Part shown: piece by piece, positions 19,207 through 28,777 of the stretch
How the letters are laid out: every line of letters starts with the position of its first letter
Numbering within the stretch: the stretch's first letter is position 1
NCBI GenBank assembly: GCA_937872225.1
Contig: CALMRZ010000046.1
Span: forward strand, 62,001 to 126,000
DNA length: 64,000 nt
Direction of reading: 5' to 3'
Source: an uncultured Spirochaetota bacterium
GTDB lineage: Bacteria > Spirochaetota > UBA4802 > UBA5550
The notes under the pieces: generated by a model
Databases searched by the model: none
Told to the model about the DNA's origin: nothing
The model's input: the letters and a program-made list of their open reading frames with translations, nothing else
Translations under genes and position numbers: made by a program

Positions 19207-21795
19207 ATGAAACAGAACGGTACATCACCAGGTAAATTGTTTTTGGAAATCCTTCCTGACTTTATTTCGCAGGATGAAATTTCAGGAATTTTCTCCCGGC
19301 AAAAATTGAAACTGCTCGGCCAAAGCGGCGTCAGGTCGGCGTGCATTGTTTCCTCGGAACCCGTTGACGCAAACATATATCTTTCCATGGTAAGTATATT
19401 CACGAAAGCCGGGATACAGGTCATGAGTCTGTATTTCGACACGCCCGATGTTCAGCATGTCGGCGCGTTGCGCAGCGCCGTCAATGACCTTAGGAAGGCC
19501 CTCGCGAAGGGCGGATGCCTGATCATATCATACCGCACGACGTTCGCCCTGCCCCTTGTGGCAAGCCTGCACATTCAGAACGGCAGAAGCGTCAATGATG
19601 CCATAGCGGCGGTACAGCGGATAAAGAAGGATGCCCCGGAACTGGACAGGTACCGCCATGTCCTTGAGGCCTTCGGGGAGTCCCTTGGCAGTCCTCCCGT
19701 CGAGGCCCAGCAGATTCGCGACGCCATACGTATCGACAATGCCCCTCCCCTCCAGGTGCAACCGGTGACTTCCGTCCGGAGCAAGGCGGATCGCATGGCC
19801 GCTGTGCCGGCGCAGGCGCCCGCCACGGCGTCAGGCGCCGCTGCCGCTCAACCGTTCCCGAAGAAGGCTGACCGGAAAGACACTGCTGCAAAAAAACAGG
19901 CCCAGGGCCCACCGGCGCCCCTGGAACCGGTCACCGCCGGACCTTTTTACCGCTCGATACGGTTCAAGCTCATATCCATTATCTCATTCATAATCATAGC
20001 GTCGCTCACGGGGATGATATTCCTGGCCAGCTACTTTTTCAAGAATGACAACAAAATCCGGGTTCAGGAAAGCAACCTGCAGATATCGGAAGTGATTGCC
20101 CTCAAGATCAAATCGGAAATCGAAAAGTACCAGATCATGTCCTCGGTGATGCTGAAGGAGAAAATGGGGAATGTGACCGGCGAGGAAAGCCTCGTGGCAT
20201 CGGGACAGAAAGAGGTCCTCTTCGCCGGTATTTTAAAGAAATCGGCCAAGACCGGCAGGGAAGAGTTCGCGAAAACGTTTTTCAACCGTCCGCTGATGAA
20301 CAAATACCTCATAAACGAATCAGACATCAACACGCTCAACGATAAAAAGCTCCAGGACCTTTCCTTTTCGGGAGAGCACCTGATAATAAACGTCTCCCCC
20401 TATCTTGACAATCCGGTGTTTTCCCTCAGCTTCCCCTATGAAAGGGACGCCAATGGCACGGTCAATTCGGTGATGGTAAGCTACATCAGGCTGGAAAACC
20501 TCCTGAAGACCTTCAAGACCACGGGGATCACCACCGTTTTCATGGTCAATTACAAGGGTGAAGTCGTAGCCCACCCGGATAACAATGCCGTCCAGAGCGC
20601 GGCAAGCTACGCGGCCCTCCCCATTTGCAGCATGATGATGAAAAGCAAGATCGACAACGGCCAGACCCGCTACAAAGACGCGAAGGGCGTCTATTACCTC
20701 GGATCGTTCAAAAAAATCGACGTGGGGGGCTTCGGGATCATCGCCACCGTTGACGAGAAGAAGGCCTTCGAGGCGGTCTATGATATACAGAGGCGCAACA
20801 TGATCATCATGGGCATCGTTCTCACCGCGGCGATACTCATCATATTCCTGTTCGGGAAGACCATCACATCGCCGATCATACGCCTCGTCGGCGCCACGAA
20901 AAAGATAATCGAGGGCCAGTACAGCGTCGATATCGCACCGACGACCAAAGACGAAATCGGCCAGCTCACCAGCACGTTCATAGAGATGGGCAGGGGACTC
21001 GAGGAAAAGGAGCGGATCAAGAACGCCTTCGGCAAATTCGTCAACAAGGACATCGCCGAGGCCGCCCTCAGGGGCGATCTGCGCCTCGGCGGCGACCGCA
21101 AGACGGTCGCCATACTCTTCTCGGACATCCGTCAGTTCACCGCCATATCGGAGAAGCTTGAGCCGGAAGAAGTCGTGGAATTCCTGAACATCTACATGAC
21201 CAAGATGGTCTCCTGCATCGAACAGACGAATGGCATCGTTGACAAGTTCATCGGCGACGCCATCATGGCGGTATGGGGGACCCCCATTTCAAAGGGCAAC
21301 GACACCGAGAACGCAATCAACAGCGCCCTGCTTATGCGCGACGAGCTCGTCGCCTTCAACAAGGGCCGCGGCGGAGCGAAGAAGCCGATCATCAGCATCG
21401 GCTGCGGCATCAATACCGGCGTCGTGCTGGCCGGACAGATCGGGTCTGAAAACAGGATGGAATACACGGTCATCGGCGACCCGGTGAACCTCGCTTCCCG
21501 CATCGAGCAGCTTAACAAGCCCTTCGGGACCGACATCCTGATCAGCGAGGATTCATACAAGCTGGTAAAGGACATTTTTGCCGTCGAGAAGATGAAGCAG
21601 ATCAAGGTCAAGGGCAAGATGGAGCCACAGCAGATATACGCCGTCCTGGGACGCCTGGACGACCCCGGCAGGCCCACGTCCCTGAGGGAGATGCAGGCCC
21701 GCATCGGCATCGATGTCACCACGCTGCTGTCGGACGAGGAGGTGTCGAGGATGATCGATCACGGTGAAGAGAAATATGAAATTATCGAAAAGTGA
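19207..21795 (+). CDS. Membrane class III adenylate/guanylate cyclase with N-terminal DSP-like domain
   Basis: An 862-residue sensor cyclase. Order: a cytoplasmic N-terminal domain (about 1-160); a Pro/Ala/Lys-rich linker (about 165-250); TM1 (254-277); an extracytoplasmic sensor domain (about 280-528) of Cache type by layout; TM2 (about 530-549); HAMP; and a class III cyclase domain with both metal aspartates (FSDIRQFT near 638 and KFIGDAIMAVWG near 680), NTGVVLAGQIGS and YTVIGDPVNLASRIE. The catalytic domain looks active. The N-terminal domain ends GGCLIISYRTTFALPLV...NDAIAAVQRIKKDAPEL, the shape of a tyrosine/dual-specificity phosphatase whose CX5R loop has been lost. The next gene starts inside this one. 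Confidence 0.9.
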   Translation: MKQNGTSPGKLFLEILPDFISQDEISGIFSRQKLKLLGQSGVRSACIVSSEPVDANIYLSMVSIFTKAGIQVMSLYFDTPDVQHVGALRSAVNDLRKALAKGGCLIISYRTTFALPLVASLHIQNGRSVNDAIAAVQRIKKDAPELDRYRHVLEAFGESLGSPPVEAQQIRDAIRIDNAPPLQVQPVTSVRSKADRMAAVPAQAPATASGAAAAQPFPKKADRKDTAAKKQAQGPPAPLEPVTAGPFYRSIRFKLISIISFIIIASLTGMIFLASYFFKNDNKIRVQESNLQISEVIALKIKSEIEKYQIMSSVMLKEKMGNVTGEESLVASGQKEVLFAGILKKSAKTGREEFAKTFFNRPLMNKYLINESDINTLNDKKLQDLSFSGEHLIINVSPYLDNPVFSLSFPYERDANGTVNSVMVSYIRLENLLKTFKTTGITTVFMVNYKGEVVAHPDNNAVQSAASYAALPICSMMMKSKIDNGQTRYKDAKGVYYLGSFKKIDVGGFGIIATVDEKKAFEAVYDIQRRNMIIMGIVLTAAILIIFLFGKTITSPIIRLVGATKKIIEGQYSVDIAPTTKDEIGQLTSTFIEMGRGLEEKERIKNAFGKFVNKDIAEAALRGDLRLGGDRKTVAILFSDIRQFTAISEKLEPEEVVEFLNIYMTKMVSCIEQTNGIVDKFIGDAIMAVWGTPISKGNDTENAINSALLMRDELVAFNKGRGGAKKPIISIGCGINTGVVLAGQIGSENRMEYTVIGDPVNLASRIEQLNKPFGTDILISEDSYKLVKDIFAVEKMKQIKVKGKMEPQQIYAVLGRLDDPGRPTSLREMQARIGIDVTTLLSDEEVSRMIDHGEEKYEIIEK

Positions 21796-23926
21796 CACCG
21801 TTGCCGTCGTCCTGGGCGTCGTGATTCTCTCCGTCCTCGGCTATCTGCTCTACGCGGACATCATGGACAGGTCGGGTGCCGGCAAGACGAAGCTGATCGG
21901 CGAGATAACCGCCAAGCGCAACACGGCCGAACGGAAGTTCTCGTCACAGGTTATATGGGACGAGGTGTACAAGGGCTCGAGCCTCTACAATTACGACACC
22001 GTGCGCACCGCGGACAATTCCGAGGCCACCATACGGCTCAATGACGGCACGGTGATAACCCTCAACGAGAACAGCATGATACTGCTGTCTCTTTCTGAGA
22101 AGGAACTCGACATCAAGTTCATACAGGGGACCATGAGCGCCAGACATAGCGGCGCAAAGGGAACCGGCGTCAAGAACGTCACCATCGAGTCGGGCGAGAG
22201 CAGGATTTCCCTGCGCAACGGCGATGTGAGCCTCGCCCAGGACCGCGACAACCAGCTCCAGATGACCGTCAACCGCGGCAAGGCGATCCTGCAGAGCGGC
22301 GGAAAGGAAAAGGTCATCAATGAAAACCAAAACATTCTGGCGGGGAAAGACGCGATCCGCCTCTATGACCTCACGATCAAGCTGATCAGTCCCGATAATA
22401 ACAGGTTTATCCCCTCCGCTCCGGCAAAGACTACGGTGCCCTGCTCGTGGGAGCAGCCCCGCGGCGATTACGATACCTTTCTTGAAATTGCGGCCAATCC
22501 TGCGGTTTCGGACCCCTTTATCAGGGTCAGGTCCGCGCGGGGGAATGCCGCGGTCAAGCTGGACGACGGCGTTTATTACTGGCGCGTGACCGCCGTGAAC
22601 CGGGCGACCCAGAAGATAGAATCCAGCGAGATCAGGAAATTCACGATAGTAAACGACAAGCCGGTGTTCCTGATTGCTCCGGCGAACAGGTCGGTCATCA
22701 GGTACCGCGATGCGAATCCCATGATCAACTTCATCTGGTCTAAAAATGAATCCGTGCCGCGGTACCGGCTGACGGTTTCCGGCAGGCAGGACATGTCCGC
22801 TCCGGCGGTAAACACGGTGGTTGAAGGGAATAAAATAGCCATTAACAGCCTGGGGCAGAGCACCTATTACTGGAAAGTCGCCAATATTTCAGATACGGAC
22901 GCGGGAATGGTCAATTCCGAATCGCCGGTATTTACCTTCACGGTAACGAAAACAGACGCCATAGAGCCTCCCGAGCCGTTGTCGCCGGCCAATAACAAGA
23001 CCATACATCCTCGGTCTATCGCAACGAAGGGCCTCAATTTCACCTGGACCAAGGACCCGTCTATCGTCACCACTGACCTGTCGATTTCCGAGGACAGGAA
23101 CATGTCCAGGGTGATAGCCAGCAAGTCAAGCGGGGACAACTCCTTCCGTCTTACCGAAGAATTGAAGGAAGGCACCTACTACTGGGGCCTCCGGGGAGTC
23201 ATGAGCGACGGCAGCAGGACCGACAGCTCCAGGGTTTTGAGCTTCAAGGTCGGCGCGACGGGGACCCTCCAACTCATAGAACCGTCGGACCGGGCCATCA
23301 TCCTGACGCCGAAGGAGAAGAACGCCTCTGACGTGGGCTTCTCCTGGTCCAAAACGGATTTCGACGGGACCTTCCACGTGCAGGTTTCAAAAACAAGGAA
23401 CTTTGATGCCCTCGTCAAGGAGGTTTCGACAACGGACCTTTCGACCGTCATTCCGGGCCTGGCCCTGGGGCAGTATTTCAGCCGCGTGAAAATGGTCGAT
23501 GAAAAGAACGAGACCCTCATGACAAGCAACGTGAACTCGTTTGAGGTGCTGAGCATCCTCGACACGCCGGTGGCCATCGGGCCCCGGGCCGGAAGCGTGG
23601 TCGATATGCTGAAGAGGGACACCCTTGATTTTTACTGGAAACCGGTCCGGAACGCCAACCTGTACCGTATAGGGCTCTACCAGGTAAAGGCCGGGATACA
23701 GCATTCCGTCGCGACCTTCGAAACACGGGCCACGGCCTATAAATTCGCTGCCTTGAACAGGCTTGATGAGGGAGGGTTCCTATGGACCGTGCAGGCCCTT
23801 GAAACTGAAGCGGGGACCAACCGGGTTAAGCGAAAAAGCGAAGAAGCCAGGGCTCCATTTGAAATTAAGCTGGGTATAAAAAAAGACTTGAAGATTGATT
23901 CGAATAAGGTTATAGATACGGATTAA
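21776..23926 (+). CDS. FecR-domain protein with tandem Fn3-like repeats
   Basis: A 716-residue protein anchored by one N-terminal helix (about 8-27). A FecR domain follows (about 40-190; SLYNYDTVRTADNSEATIRLNDGTVITL is typical). The rest is five Fn3/Ig-like repeats of about 90 residues, each beginning with an F-x-W strand (CSWEQ, FIWSK, FTWTK, FSWSK, FYWKP) and most ending with YYW-type strands (YYWRV, YYWKV, YYWGL). It is periplasmic by topology and may bind a peptide, glycan or the barrel encoded next. The ATG at 21776 overlaps the cyclase stop by 20 bases. A GTG at 21764 is possible. Confidence 0.87.
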   Translation: MKLSKSDTVAVVLGVVILSVLGYLLYADIMDRSGAGKTKLIGEITAKRNTAERKFSSQVIWDEVYKGSSLYNYDTVRTADNSEATIRLNDGTVITLNENSMILLSLSEKELDIKFIQGTMSARHSGAKGTGVKNVTIESGESRISLRNGDVSLAQDRDNQLQMTVNRGKAILQSGGKEKVINENQNILAGKDAIRLYDLTIKLISPDNNRFIPSAPAKTTVPCSWEQPRGDYDTFLEIAANPAVSDPFIRVRSARGNAAVKLDDGVYYWRVTAVNRATQKIESSEIRKFTIVNDKPVFLIAPANRSVIRYRDANPMINFIWSKNESVPRYRLTVSGRQDMSAPAVNTVVEGNKIAINSLGQSTYYWKVANISDTDAGMVNSESPVFTFTVTKTDAIEPPEPLSPANNKTIHPRSIATKGLNFTWTKDPSIVTTDLSISEDRNMSRVIASKSSGDNSFRLTEELKEGTYYWGLRGVMSDGSRTDSSRVLSFKVGATGTLQLIEPSDRAIILTPKEKNASDVGFSWSKTDFDGTFHVQVSKTRNFDALVKEVSTTDLSTVIPGLALGQYFSRVKMVDEKNETLMTSNVNSFEVLSILDTPVAIGPRAGSVVDMLKRDTLDFYWKPVRNANLYRIGLYQVKAGIQHSVATFETRATAYKFAALNRLDEGGFLWTVQALETEAGTNRVKRKSEEARAPFEIKLGIKKDLKIDSNKVIDTD

Positions 23927-23938
23927 GAGTGACGGCCC

Positions 23939-24859
23939 ATGAACAGGAGAGCGGATATTTTTTTCCCTTACCGGATTATCATAACGGCCCTGCTGATAGT
24001 TGCCGCATCCTCGACGCTCCTTGCCCAGGAAAAGGAAAAGAAGGAAAAGGCTATCCGCATCAAGTGGGCAGCCGTGGAAGGGGTCATCAAGTATATGGTC
24101 CAGATGAAAAACGCTGAGGACACCATTGTCCTCGACAGGACCGTTACGACCAATTTCATCGATTTTGTCCTTCCTCCGGGAAACTATCGCATACGCATCG
24201 GCGCGATCAATAAATTTGAAAAAGTGAGCTTCTGGACAGAATGGGAAAACGTGGAAATACGGAAAGGCGTGAAGCAGAAATTCTTCACGAACAGGTATCC
24301 CGGAGGCGTCGGCCTAAAAATAAACGGCGGCGTTTCGTATAACATGCTGTTGCCTCAATGGAACAGCATGTACAAGGACAGCGCCTTCAACCTTACCTAC
24401 CTGGGCTACATGGGGTCCATCGGGTTCCATTTCGGTGAATCCAAATACATAAAAAGCAAGAATTTTGCCCGTTTCATGGGTCTGGAACTTGACGGTCGAT
24501 ACTGCATGTACGCCGGAAAGAACTCGCCCCAGTTCAAATCCAGGCTGGTCAACATCGCCGGCGGACTGAACCTTTTTATCAAGTCACGGCTTGATGTCCC
24601 CATCAACTTCTATTTCCGGCTGGGCGGCGGCGCGTCCTATTCGATGCAGACCTATACCAGAGGCAACGCACTGGGGATACCCCTTGTCAACGGCAGGGTC
24701 AAGTCCATTGACCCCTATGCCAAGGCGGGCGTTTCCATAGAGGTGAATTTCCTCTATGCCATGAGCCTGAATGTCGGCACCGATTATTATATACTATTCT
24801 ACAACAACAAGTTCTTCCAGTCCCTGCACTATTACGTAATGCTTGGATTCAGGATTTGA
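23939..24859 (+). CDS. Outer-membrane beta-barrel protein with N-terminal Fn3-like domain
   Basis: A 306-residue exported protein. A signal peptide ends at LLAQ (about residue 30). A short Fn3-like domain (IRIKWAAVEGVIKYMVQM...PGNYRIRIGAINKF) resembles the repeats of the preceding FecR protein. From about 130 the chain alternates polar and aromatic residues in amphipathic strands and ends with an aromatic/hydrophobic strand (SLHYYVMLGFRI), typical of an outer-membrane barrel of about eight to ten strands. Third gene of the cyclase operon, 12 bases after FecR. It may relay surface signals to the cyclase. Confidence 0.8.
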   Translation: MNRRADIFFPYRIIITALLIVAASSTLLAQEKEKKEKAIRIKWAAVEGVIKYMVQMKNAEDTIVLDRTVTTNFIDFVLPPGNYRIRIGAINKFEKVSFWTEWENVEIRKGVKQKFFTNRYPGGVGLKINGGVSYNMLLPQWNSMYKDSAFNLTYLGYMGSIGFHFGESKYIKSKNFARFMGLELDGRYCMYAGKNSPQFKSRLVNIAGGLNLFIKSRLDVPINFYFRLGGGASYSMQTYTRGNALGIPLVNGRVKSIDPYAKAGVSIEVNFLYAMSLNVGTDYYILFYNNKFFQSLHYYVMLGFRI

Positions 24860-24888
24860 GTTAAACAACGCCTCGTTTTCATGCAATA

Positions 24889-25782
24889 TTAAGGAAAAAG
24901 TTCACTGTTCCCTTCAAACGGGAGCGTGAGCACGTTCGCAGATCCTCCGGCACGTCTGCCGTATACTGACGTTGATATCAGGTCCAAAAGGTATATTTTC
25001 CTCCAGATATCCTCGATATCGGCTGCCGGGGGCTGCACTTTATTGGCCATGAGAAATTCCATGCTGTACCTGGCGATATACTCGCCGAATTGTGACGCCT
25101 TCTGCAGTATGTCCTCGCAACGGATTTTTTCAGCGGAAAGCATCGCGTAGCCTTCACACGCCGCCTGGCTTCCGTTGAATAGCTCTAAAAGGAGTGAAAG
25201 ACAATCGGCTATCAGTGACATGTCGTCTCCACCTGTCGGGCGCCCCAACCCTTTGAGGAGGGAAATGATGACGCGGTCATGTTCGGCCGCTGAACGGTAC
25301 CGGCTGTTGCGGACAAGGACCCGCAAAGCGATGACGGCTTCATCGGACAGATATTCGGGGAAATCATTCCGTGAATGAAAAGGCAGACTGATAGACAGGT
25401 TGAGCTTCCTGGTAAATTCGGTTACTAAAAGTTGGTTCATAGTTACAGCGCAGGTAATGCCGGTGCCCTCGAAAATGACATTGATCATTGCAAGATTATA
25501 GGCAACCATTGCGGCGACGGCATCCATGTCTGAAGGTGAAAGTCCCTGGAAAGGGATATGAGGCTCGATGGTCTTTCTGAGAGCATTTTCCGGGGAAAAG
25601 ACAAGGTCCACCAACCCTTCTCCGTATGAGTCCGGTTCGGACAATAGATTTGCCAGTTCGGCGGCATTGCCGATGCCAAGGGTTGATTCAGCGAATAAAA
25701 CAATGTCTTTGCCGGCGGTGACGCCCTTGGAAAAGAATTCTATTATTGCCTGAGCAATGGAAGAATTAACTGATGCAGCCAT
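24889..25782 (-). CDS. Hypothetical helical protein
   Basis: A 297-residue soluble protein, predicted almost entirely helical, with acidic composition and no signal peptide. I recognise no family or catalytic motif. Its ATG lies 151 bases after the radical SAM gene upstream on the same strand. It is convergent with the cyclase operon; the 29 bases between the two stops show no terminator. Confidence 0.6.
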   Translation of the reverse strand: MAASVNSSIAQAIIEFFSKGVTAGKDIVLFAESTLGIGNAAELANLLSEPDSYGEGLVDLVFSPENALRKTIEPHIPFQGLSPSDMDAVAAMVAYNLAMINVIFEGTGITCAVTMNQLLVTEFTRKLNLSISLPFHSRNDFPEYLSDEAVIALRVLVRNSRYRSAAEHDRVIISLLKGLGRPTGGDDMSLIADCLSLLLELFNGSQAACEGYAMLSAEKIRCEDILQKASQFGEYIARYSMEFLMANKVQPPAADIEDIWRKIYLLDLISTSVYGRRAGGSANVLTLPFEGNSELFP

Positions 25783-25933
25783 AGGTCAATCCGTCGAAAT
25801 TAGCTGCACATTAAAATTGACCGACGGTGCAGGGTTTATCATTTTCATTCTCCTGTCATCAGAGGAGGCATGCCTGGGAGACGGCGCATCTGCAATTGTA
25901 AATACAAACAACGGGTGATTTATAACCAGGCTT

Positions 25934-27493
25934 TCAGGACCAGGTTATCCGGGTTGTCTCACCTGAATCATTGCGAGTAAGACACCCCATCTTAAACAGG
26001 CGGTCAACCTCACGGGTAACAAGTTCCTTTTCAAGTCCTGACTGCTCGGTGACATAGTCGATGAAGCCGTTGATCCCGCCGTCTCTTTTCTGATCAGAGA
26101 ATTGTTCAACCATTTTGCCGTTTATCAGTTTGTAGTTAAAGTCAAGTGACGTGATGCCGTTAACCATGGCGAGATCTTCTTCGGAAAGGGCCTCGCCGCG
26201 GTCATGCTTGTTGAGCATGCCGACGATAAGGCGGTTTATGCCGCCGTTGAATTCGTTCACGATGCGGTCCACTTCCTCGTGGGGCAGATAAATCGATTCG
26301 CACACGGACTGGTTCGCGTCGTATTTGTCCCAGTCGCTGGTCAGGATCCGCATGCCGTACTCTTCGGCTTTGTCGCGCACCTCGGTGCCGGGGAACGGCG
26401 CCAGGATATGGAAGCCGTAGCTGTTGCAGGTGCTCTTGGCGAAGTCCATGGTCTGCTTGACCGTTTCGGGGGTCTCCCCGGGAAGACCCATGATGTACGA
26501 AGCCATGGGAAGAATGCCCACCTCGCGGCACAGGGCCAGGGCTTTCTCGATTTTTTCCAGCGTGGTTTTTTTCTTTACGCGGTCCAGTATCTCCTGCACG
26601 CCGCTCTCGATGCCGAAGCAGAGCATGGAACATCCGGCCTTCTTCATGATCTCCAGGAGTTCCCGGTTGACGGTGTCGACCCTTGCAAAGGCGGTCCACT
26701 CGTGACGTATCCCGCGCCGGAGAATCTCTTCGCAGATTTCAACGCAGCGCTTCTTGTGGGACGTGAACAGGTCGTCAACGATGTTGATCTGCTTGAATCC
26801 CATGGTCGATAGCATCTGGAACTCGTCCACGACACGTTTCGTGTCGAAGTACCTGACGCGGCGGCCCACCATCTTCGAGCCGACGCAGAAGATGCACTCG
26901 AAGGGACAGCCCCGGGACGTTATCATGTTGATCGGGAGGCCCAGGGCCTTGTACTTGCTCAGCTGAACCAGGTGGCGCGCCGGGTACGGGAGGATGTTGA
27001 TGTCTGATATGAACTCGCGGGTCTCGGTGTGGCGGATGGACCCGTCTTCCCGGTATGACAGGCCCCTGATGGATGCATACGCTTCCGGGCTGTTGAGGTT
27101 CCGCAACAGCTCGGTAGTGGTGAGCTCGCCCTCCCCCCGCACGATAAAATCAAGATGGGGATTGTCGGCCAGCAGGTTCTCCGCGTCAAAAGTGGCATGG
27201 GGCCCTCCCATGACGATTGCGGAACCGGGCGATTCCTCGCTGTAATCCCTGAGGATGCCGAGGGCCGTGTTGATGTTCATGGTGACGCCGGTCGCGCCGA
27301 TGACATCGGGCTTGAACCGTTGAACGGTTTCCCTCGCGTGCTCCCGTGAATAAGGATTAACTATATAATCAGCTATTATTACATCGATGTCCTGTTTAAG
27401 AAGGAATGCTCCGAGGGACATAAGTCCGAAGGGCGGAGACGGGGATTCCTCCAATGGATAGGGAGGATTCACCAGCAAAACCTTTTTTTTCAT
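25934..27493 (-). CDS. B12-binding-domain radical SAM protein
   Basis: A 519-residue protein of the BchE-like class. The first 150 residues form a cobalamin-binding-type Rossmann domain (KVLLVNPPYP, VIGATGVTMN, VMGGPHATF, VRGEGE), without the DxHxxG motif of base-off B12 proteins. The radical SAM core follows with the cluster motif CPFECIFC (CxxxCxxC), and VDDLF, FGIESG and MGLPGET. It should make an S-adenosyl radical for methylation, cyclisation or rearrangement of an unknown substrate. AGGAG is eight bases before the ATG. Confidence 0.9.
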   Translation of the reverse strand: MKKKVLLVNPPYPLEESPSPPFGLMSLGAFLLKQDIDVIIADYIVNPYSREHARETVQRFKPDVIGATGVTMNINTALGILRDYSEESPGSAIVMGGPHATFDAENLLADNPHLDFIVRGEGELTTTELLRNLNSPEAYASIRGLSYREDGSIRHTETREFISDINILPYPARHLVQLSKYKALGLPINMITSRGCPFECIFCVGSKMVGRRVRYFDTKRVVDEFQMLSTMGFKQINIVDDLFTSHKKRCVEICEEILRRGIRHEWTAFARVDTVNRELLEIMKKAGCSMLCFGIESGVQEILDRVKKKTTLEKIEKALALCREVGILPMASYIMGLPGETPETVKQTMDFAKSTCNSYGFHILAPFPGTEVRDKAEEYGMRILTSDWDKYDANQSVCESIYLPHEEVDRIVNEFNGGINRLIVGMLNKHDRGEALSEEDLAMVNGITSLDFNYKLINGKMVEQFSDQKRDGGINGFIDYVTEQSGLEKELVTREVDRLFKMGCLTRNDSGETTRITWS

Positions 27494-27659
27494 CTACCAG
27501 ACTCCTGAAAGCTAAAAATATCTAACAAACAAAATAATTGGCATAAGCCGAATTATGTCAAGAAAATAGTTTTCAACGGACCAGAAGAATCAGCCAGCCG
27601 ATTTTATTGTTGAAATTTTATTGCCGCATCATGTTAAATTTAAAACTGCTGGTAAACAT

Positions 27660-28448
27660 ATGGAAAGCAAATCATTGAGATGGAACGCCGACTTATATCA
27701 GGTAAGTTCATCGCTCCAGTTTGAGCTCGGGATGAAAGCCATTGGCATGTTGAGGCCCTTGGATCATGAAAAGATACTGGACCTTGGCTGCGGTAACGGA
27801 CTTCTGACCATTGAACTGGCGAAGAGGGCCCAGGGCGGCCTTGTAACCGGCATCGAGGCGTCACCTGAAATGACAGGGGCGGCGCAGCGCAATGCCCTCG
27901 GCATGAGCATAGACAATATCAGGCTTTTCAACATGGACGCCCTTGCCATCGATTTTGACAATGAATTCGACGCGGTATTTTCAAATTCTGCCATTCACTG
28001 GATCCATGACCTCGATACAATGTATCGGCTCCTCTACCGGTCATTGAAACCGGGCGGGCGTATCATGGTCCAGACCAGCCTCAAGGAAATGAATACGCTG
28101 TATGAAGCTATTATTGCACTGCTGAAAGCGGAAAAATACCAGCCCTATTATCGCTCGATACAATGGCCCTGGAAGTTCCTGACACGGGAGGAGAATATCA
28201 CGCTTATTTCCGGGGCCGGTTTCACCCACGTCTCCGTGGAACGATGCCTTTACACGTATACTTTCAAAAGCATCGAGGAACTTTCCGGCTATCTTGAATC
28301 AGCCCCCATGGTGCCCTTCATGACATACCTGCCCGAGGAAGAGAGACCTGGATTCAGGAAGCTTTTCGTTGATACATACCTTGAAAAAAATAATGGCGCA
28401 CTGGAGGCGACGTCGGCCCGGGCCTTCATCGCGGCCCGGAAGACGTAG
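27660..28448 (+). CDS. SAM-dependent methyltransferase
   Basis: A 262-residue class I methyltransferase resembling trans-aconitate 2-methyltransferase. Motif I is ILDLGCGNGLLTIELA, motif II GIEASPEM, then FSNSAIHWIHD and LKPGGRIMVQT. I chose the ATG at 27660 over a TTG at 27621 because similarity begins after it. The acceptor substrate is unknown. Divergent from the radical SAM gene. Confidence 0.88.
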   Translation: MESKSLRWNADLYQVSSSLQFELGMKAIGMLRPLDHEKILDLGCGNGLLTIELAKRAQGGLVTGIEASPEMTGAAQRNALGMSIDNIRLFNMDALAIDFDNEFDAVFSNSAIHWIHDLDTMYRLLYRSLKPGGRIMVQTSLKEMNTLYEAIIALLKAEKYQPYYRSIQWPWKFLTREENITLISGAGFTHVSVERCLYTYTFKSIEELSGYLESAPMVPFMTYLPEEERPGFRKLFVDTYLEKNNGALEATSARAFIAARKT

Positions 28449-28463
28449 TCCTGTTTACTGCCA

Positions 28464-28748
28464 TCACAGGAGCAATTCTGATGGAACGATGTCTTCGTGG
28501 TTATAGGGAACACGCCGCGTCATCAGACGGGCTTTGCCTTTGCATGTCCGAACGCACCGGCCGCATCCGCGGCAGCCGGGATAGTTGATGGCCGGTATGC
28601 CGCCGGTTGATGTATTGACACCGAAAAGACATGCCGTTATACAGCGGCCGCATGTATCTTCACCCAGGCATTGTGACGGATCCATCGCCACAATTTCAGG
28701 GCCGGGATAGATGAATTTTCCGGTCAGCAGGTATGTCCTCACCGGCAA
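28464..28748 (-). CDS. Small ferredoxin-like 4Fe-4S protein
   Basis: About 94 residues with two cysteine clusters: CX5CX2CX3C (CLGEDTCGRCITAC) and CX2CX2CX3C (CRGCGRCVRTC), enough for two [4Fe-4S] centres. The start is uncertain: the longest frame opens at a TTG (28748), and the first ATG (28685) sits just before the first cluster. The redox partner is unknown. It lies between the methyltransferase (convergent) and the GDPD-like gene (upstream, same strand, 29 bases). Confidence 0.72.
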   Translation of the reverse strand: MPVRTYLLTGKFIYPGPEIVAMDPSQCLGEDTCGRCITACLFGVNTSTGGIPAINYPGCRGCGRCVRTCKGKARLMTRRVPYNHEDIVPSELLL

Positions 28749-28777
28749 TGATGATTAAGGATATATGATCGACCTGC

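Noticed and set aside
26204-26812. Plus-strand frame of 202 codons
   Set aside because: Shadow of the radical SAM gene; no signature.
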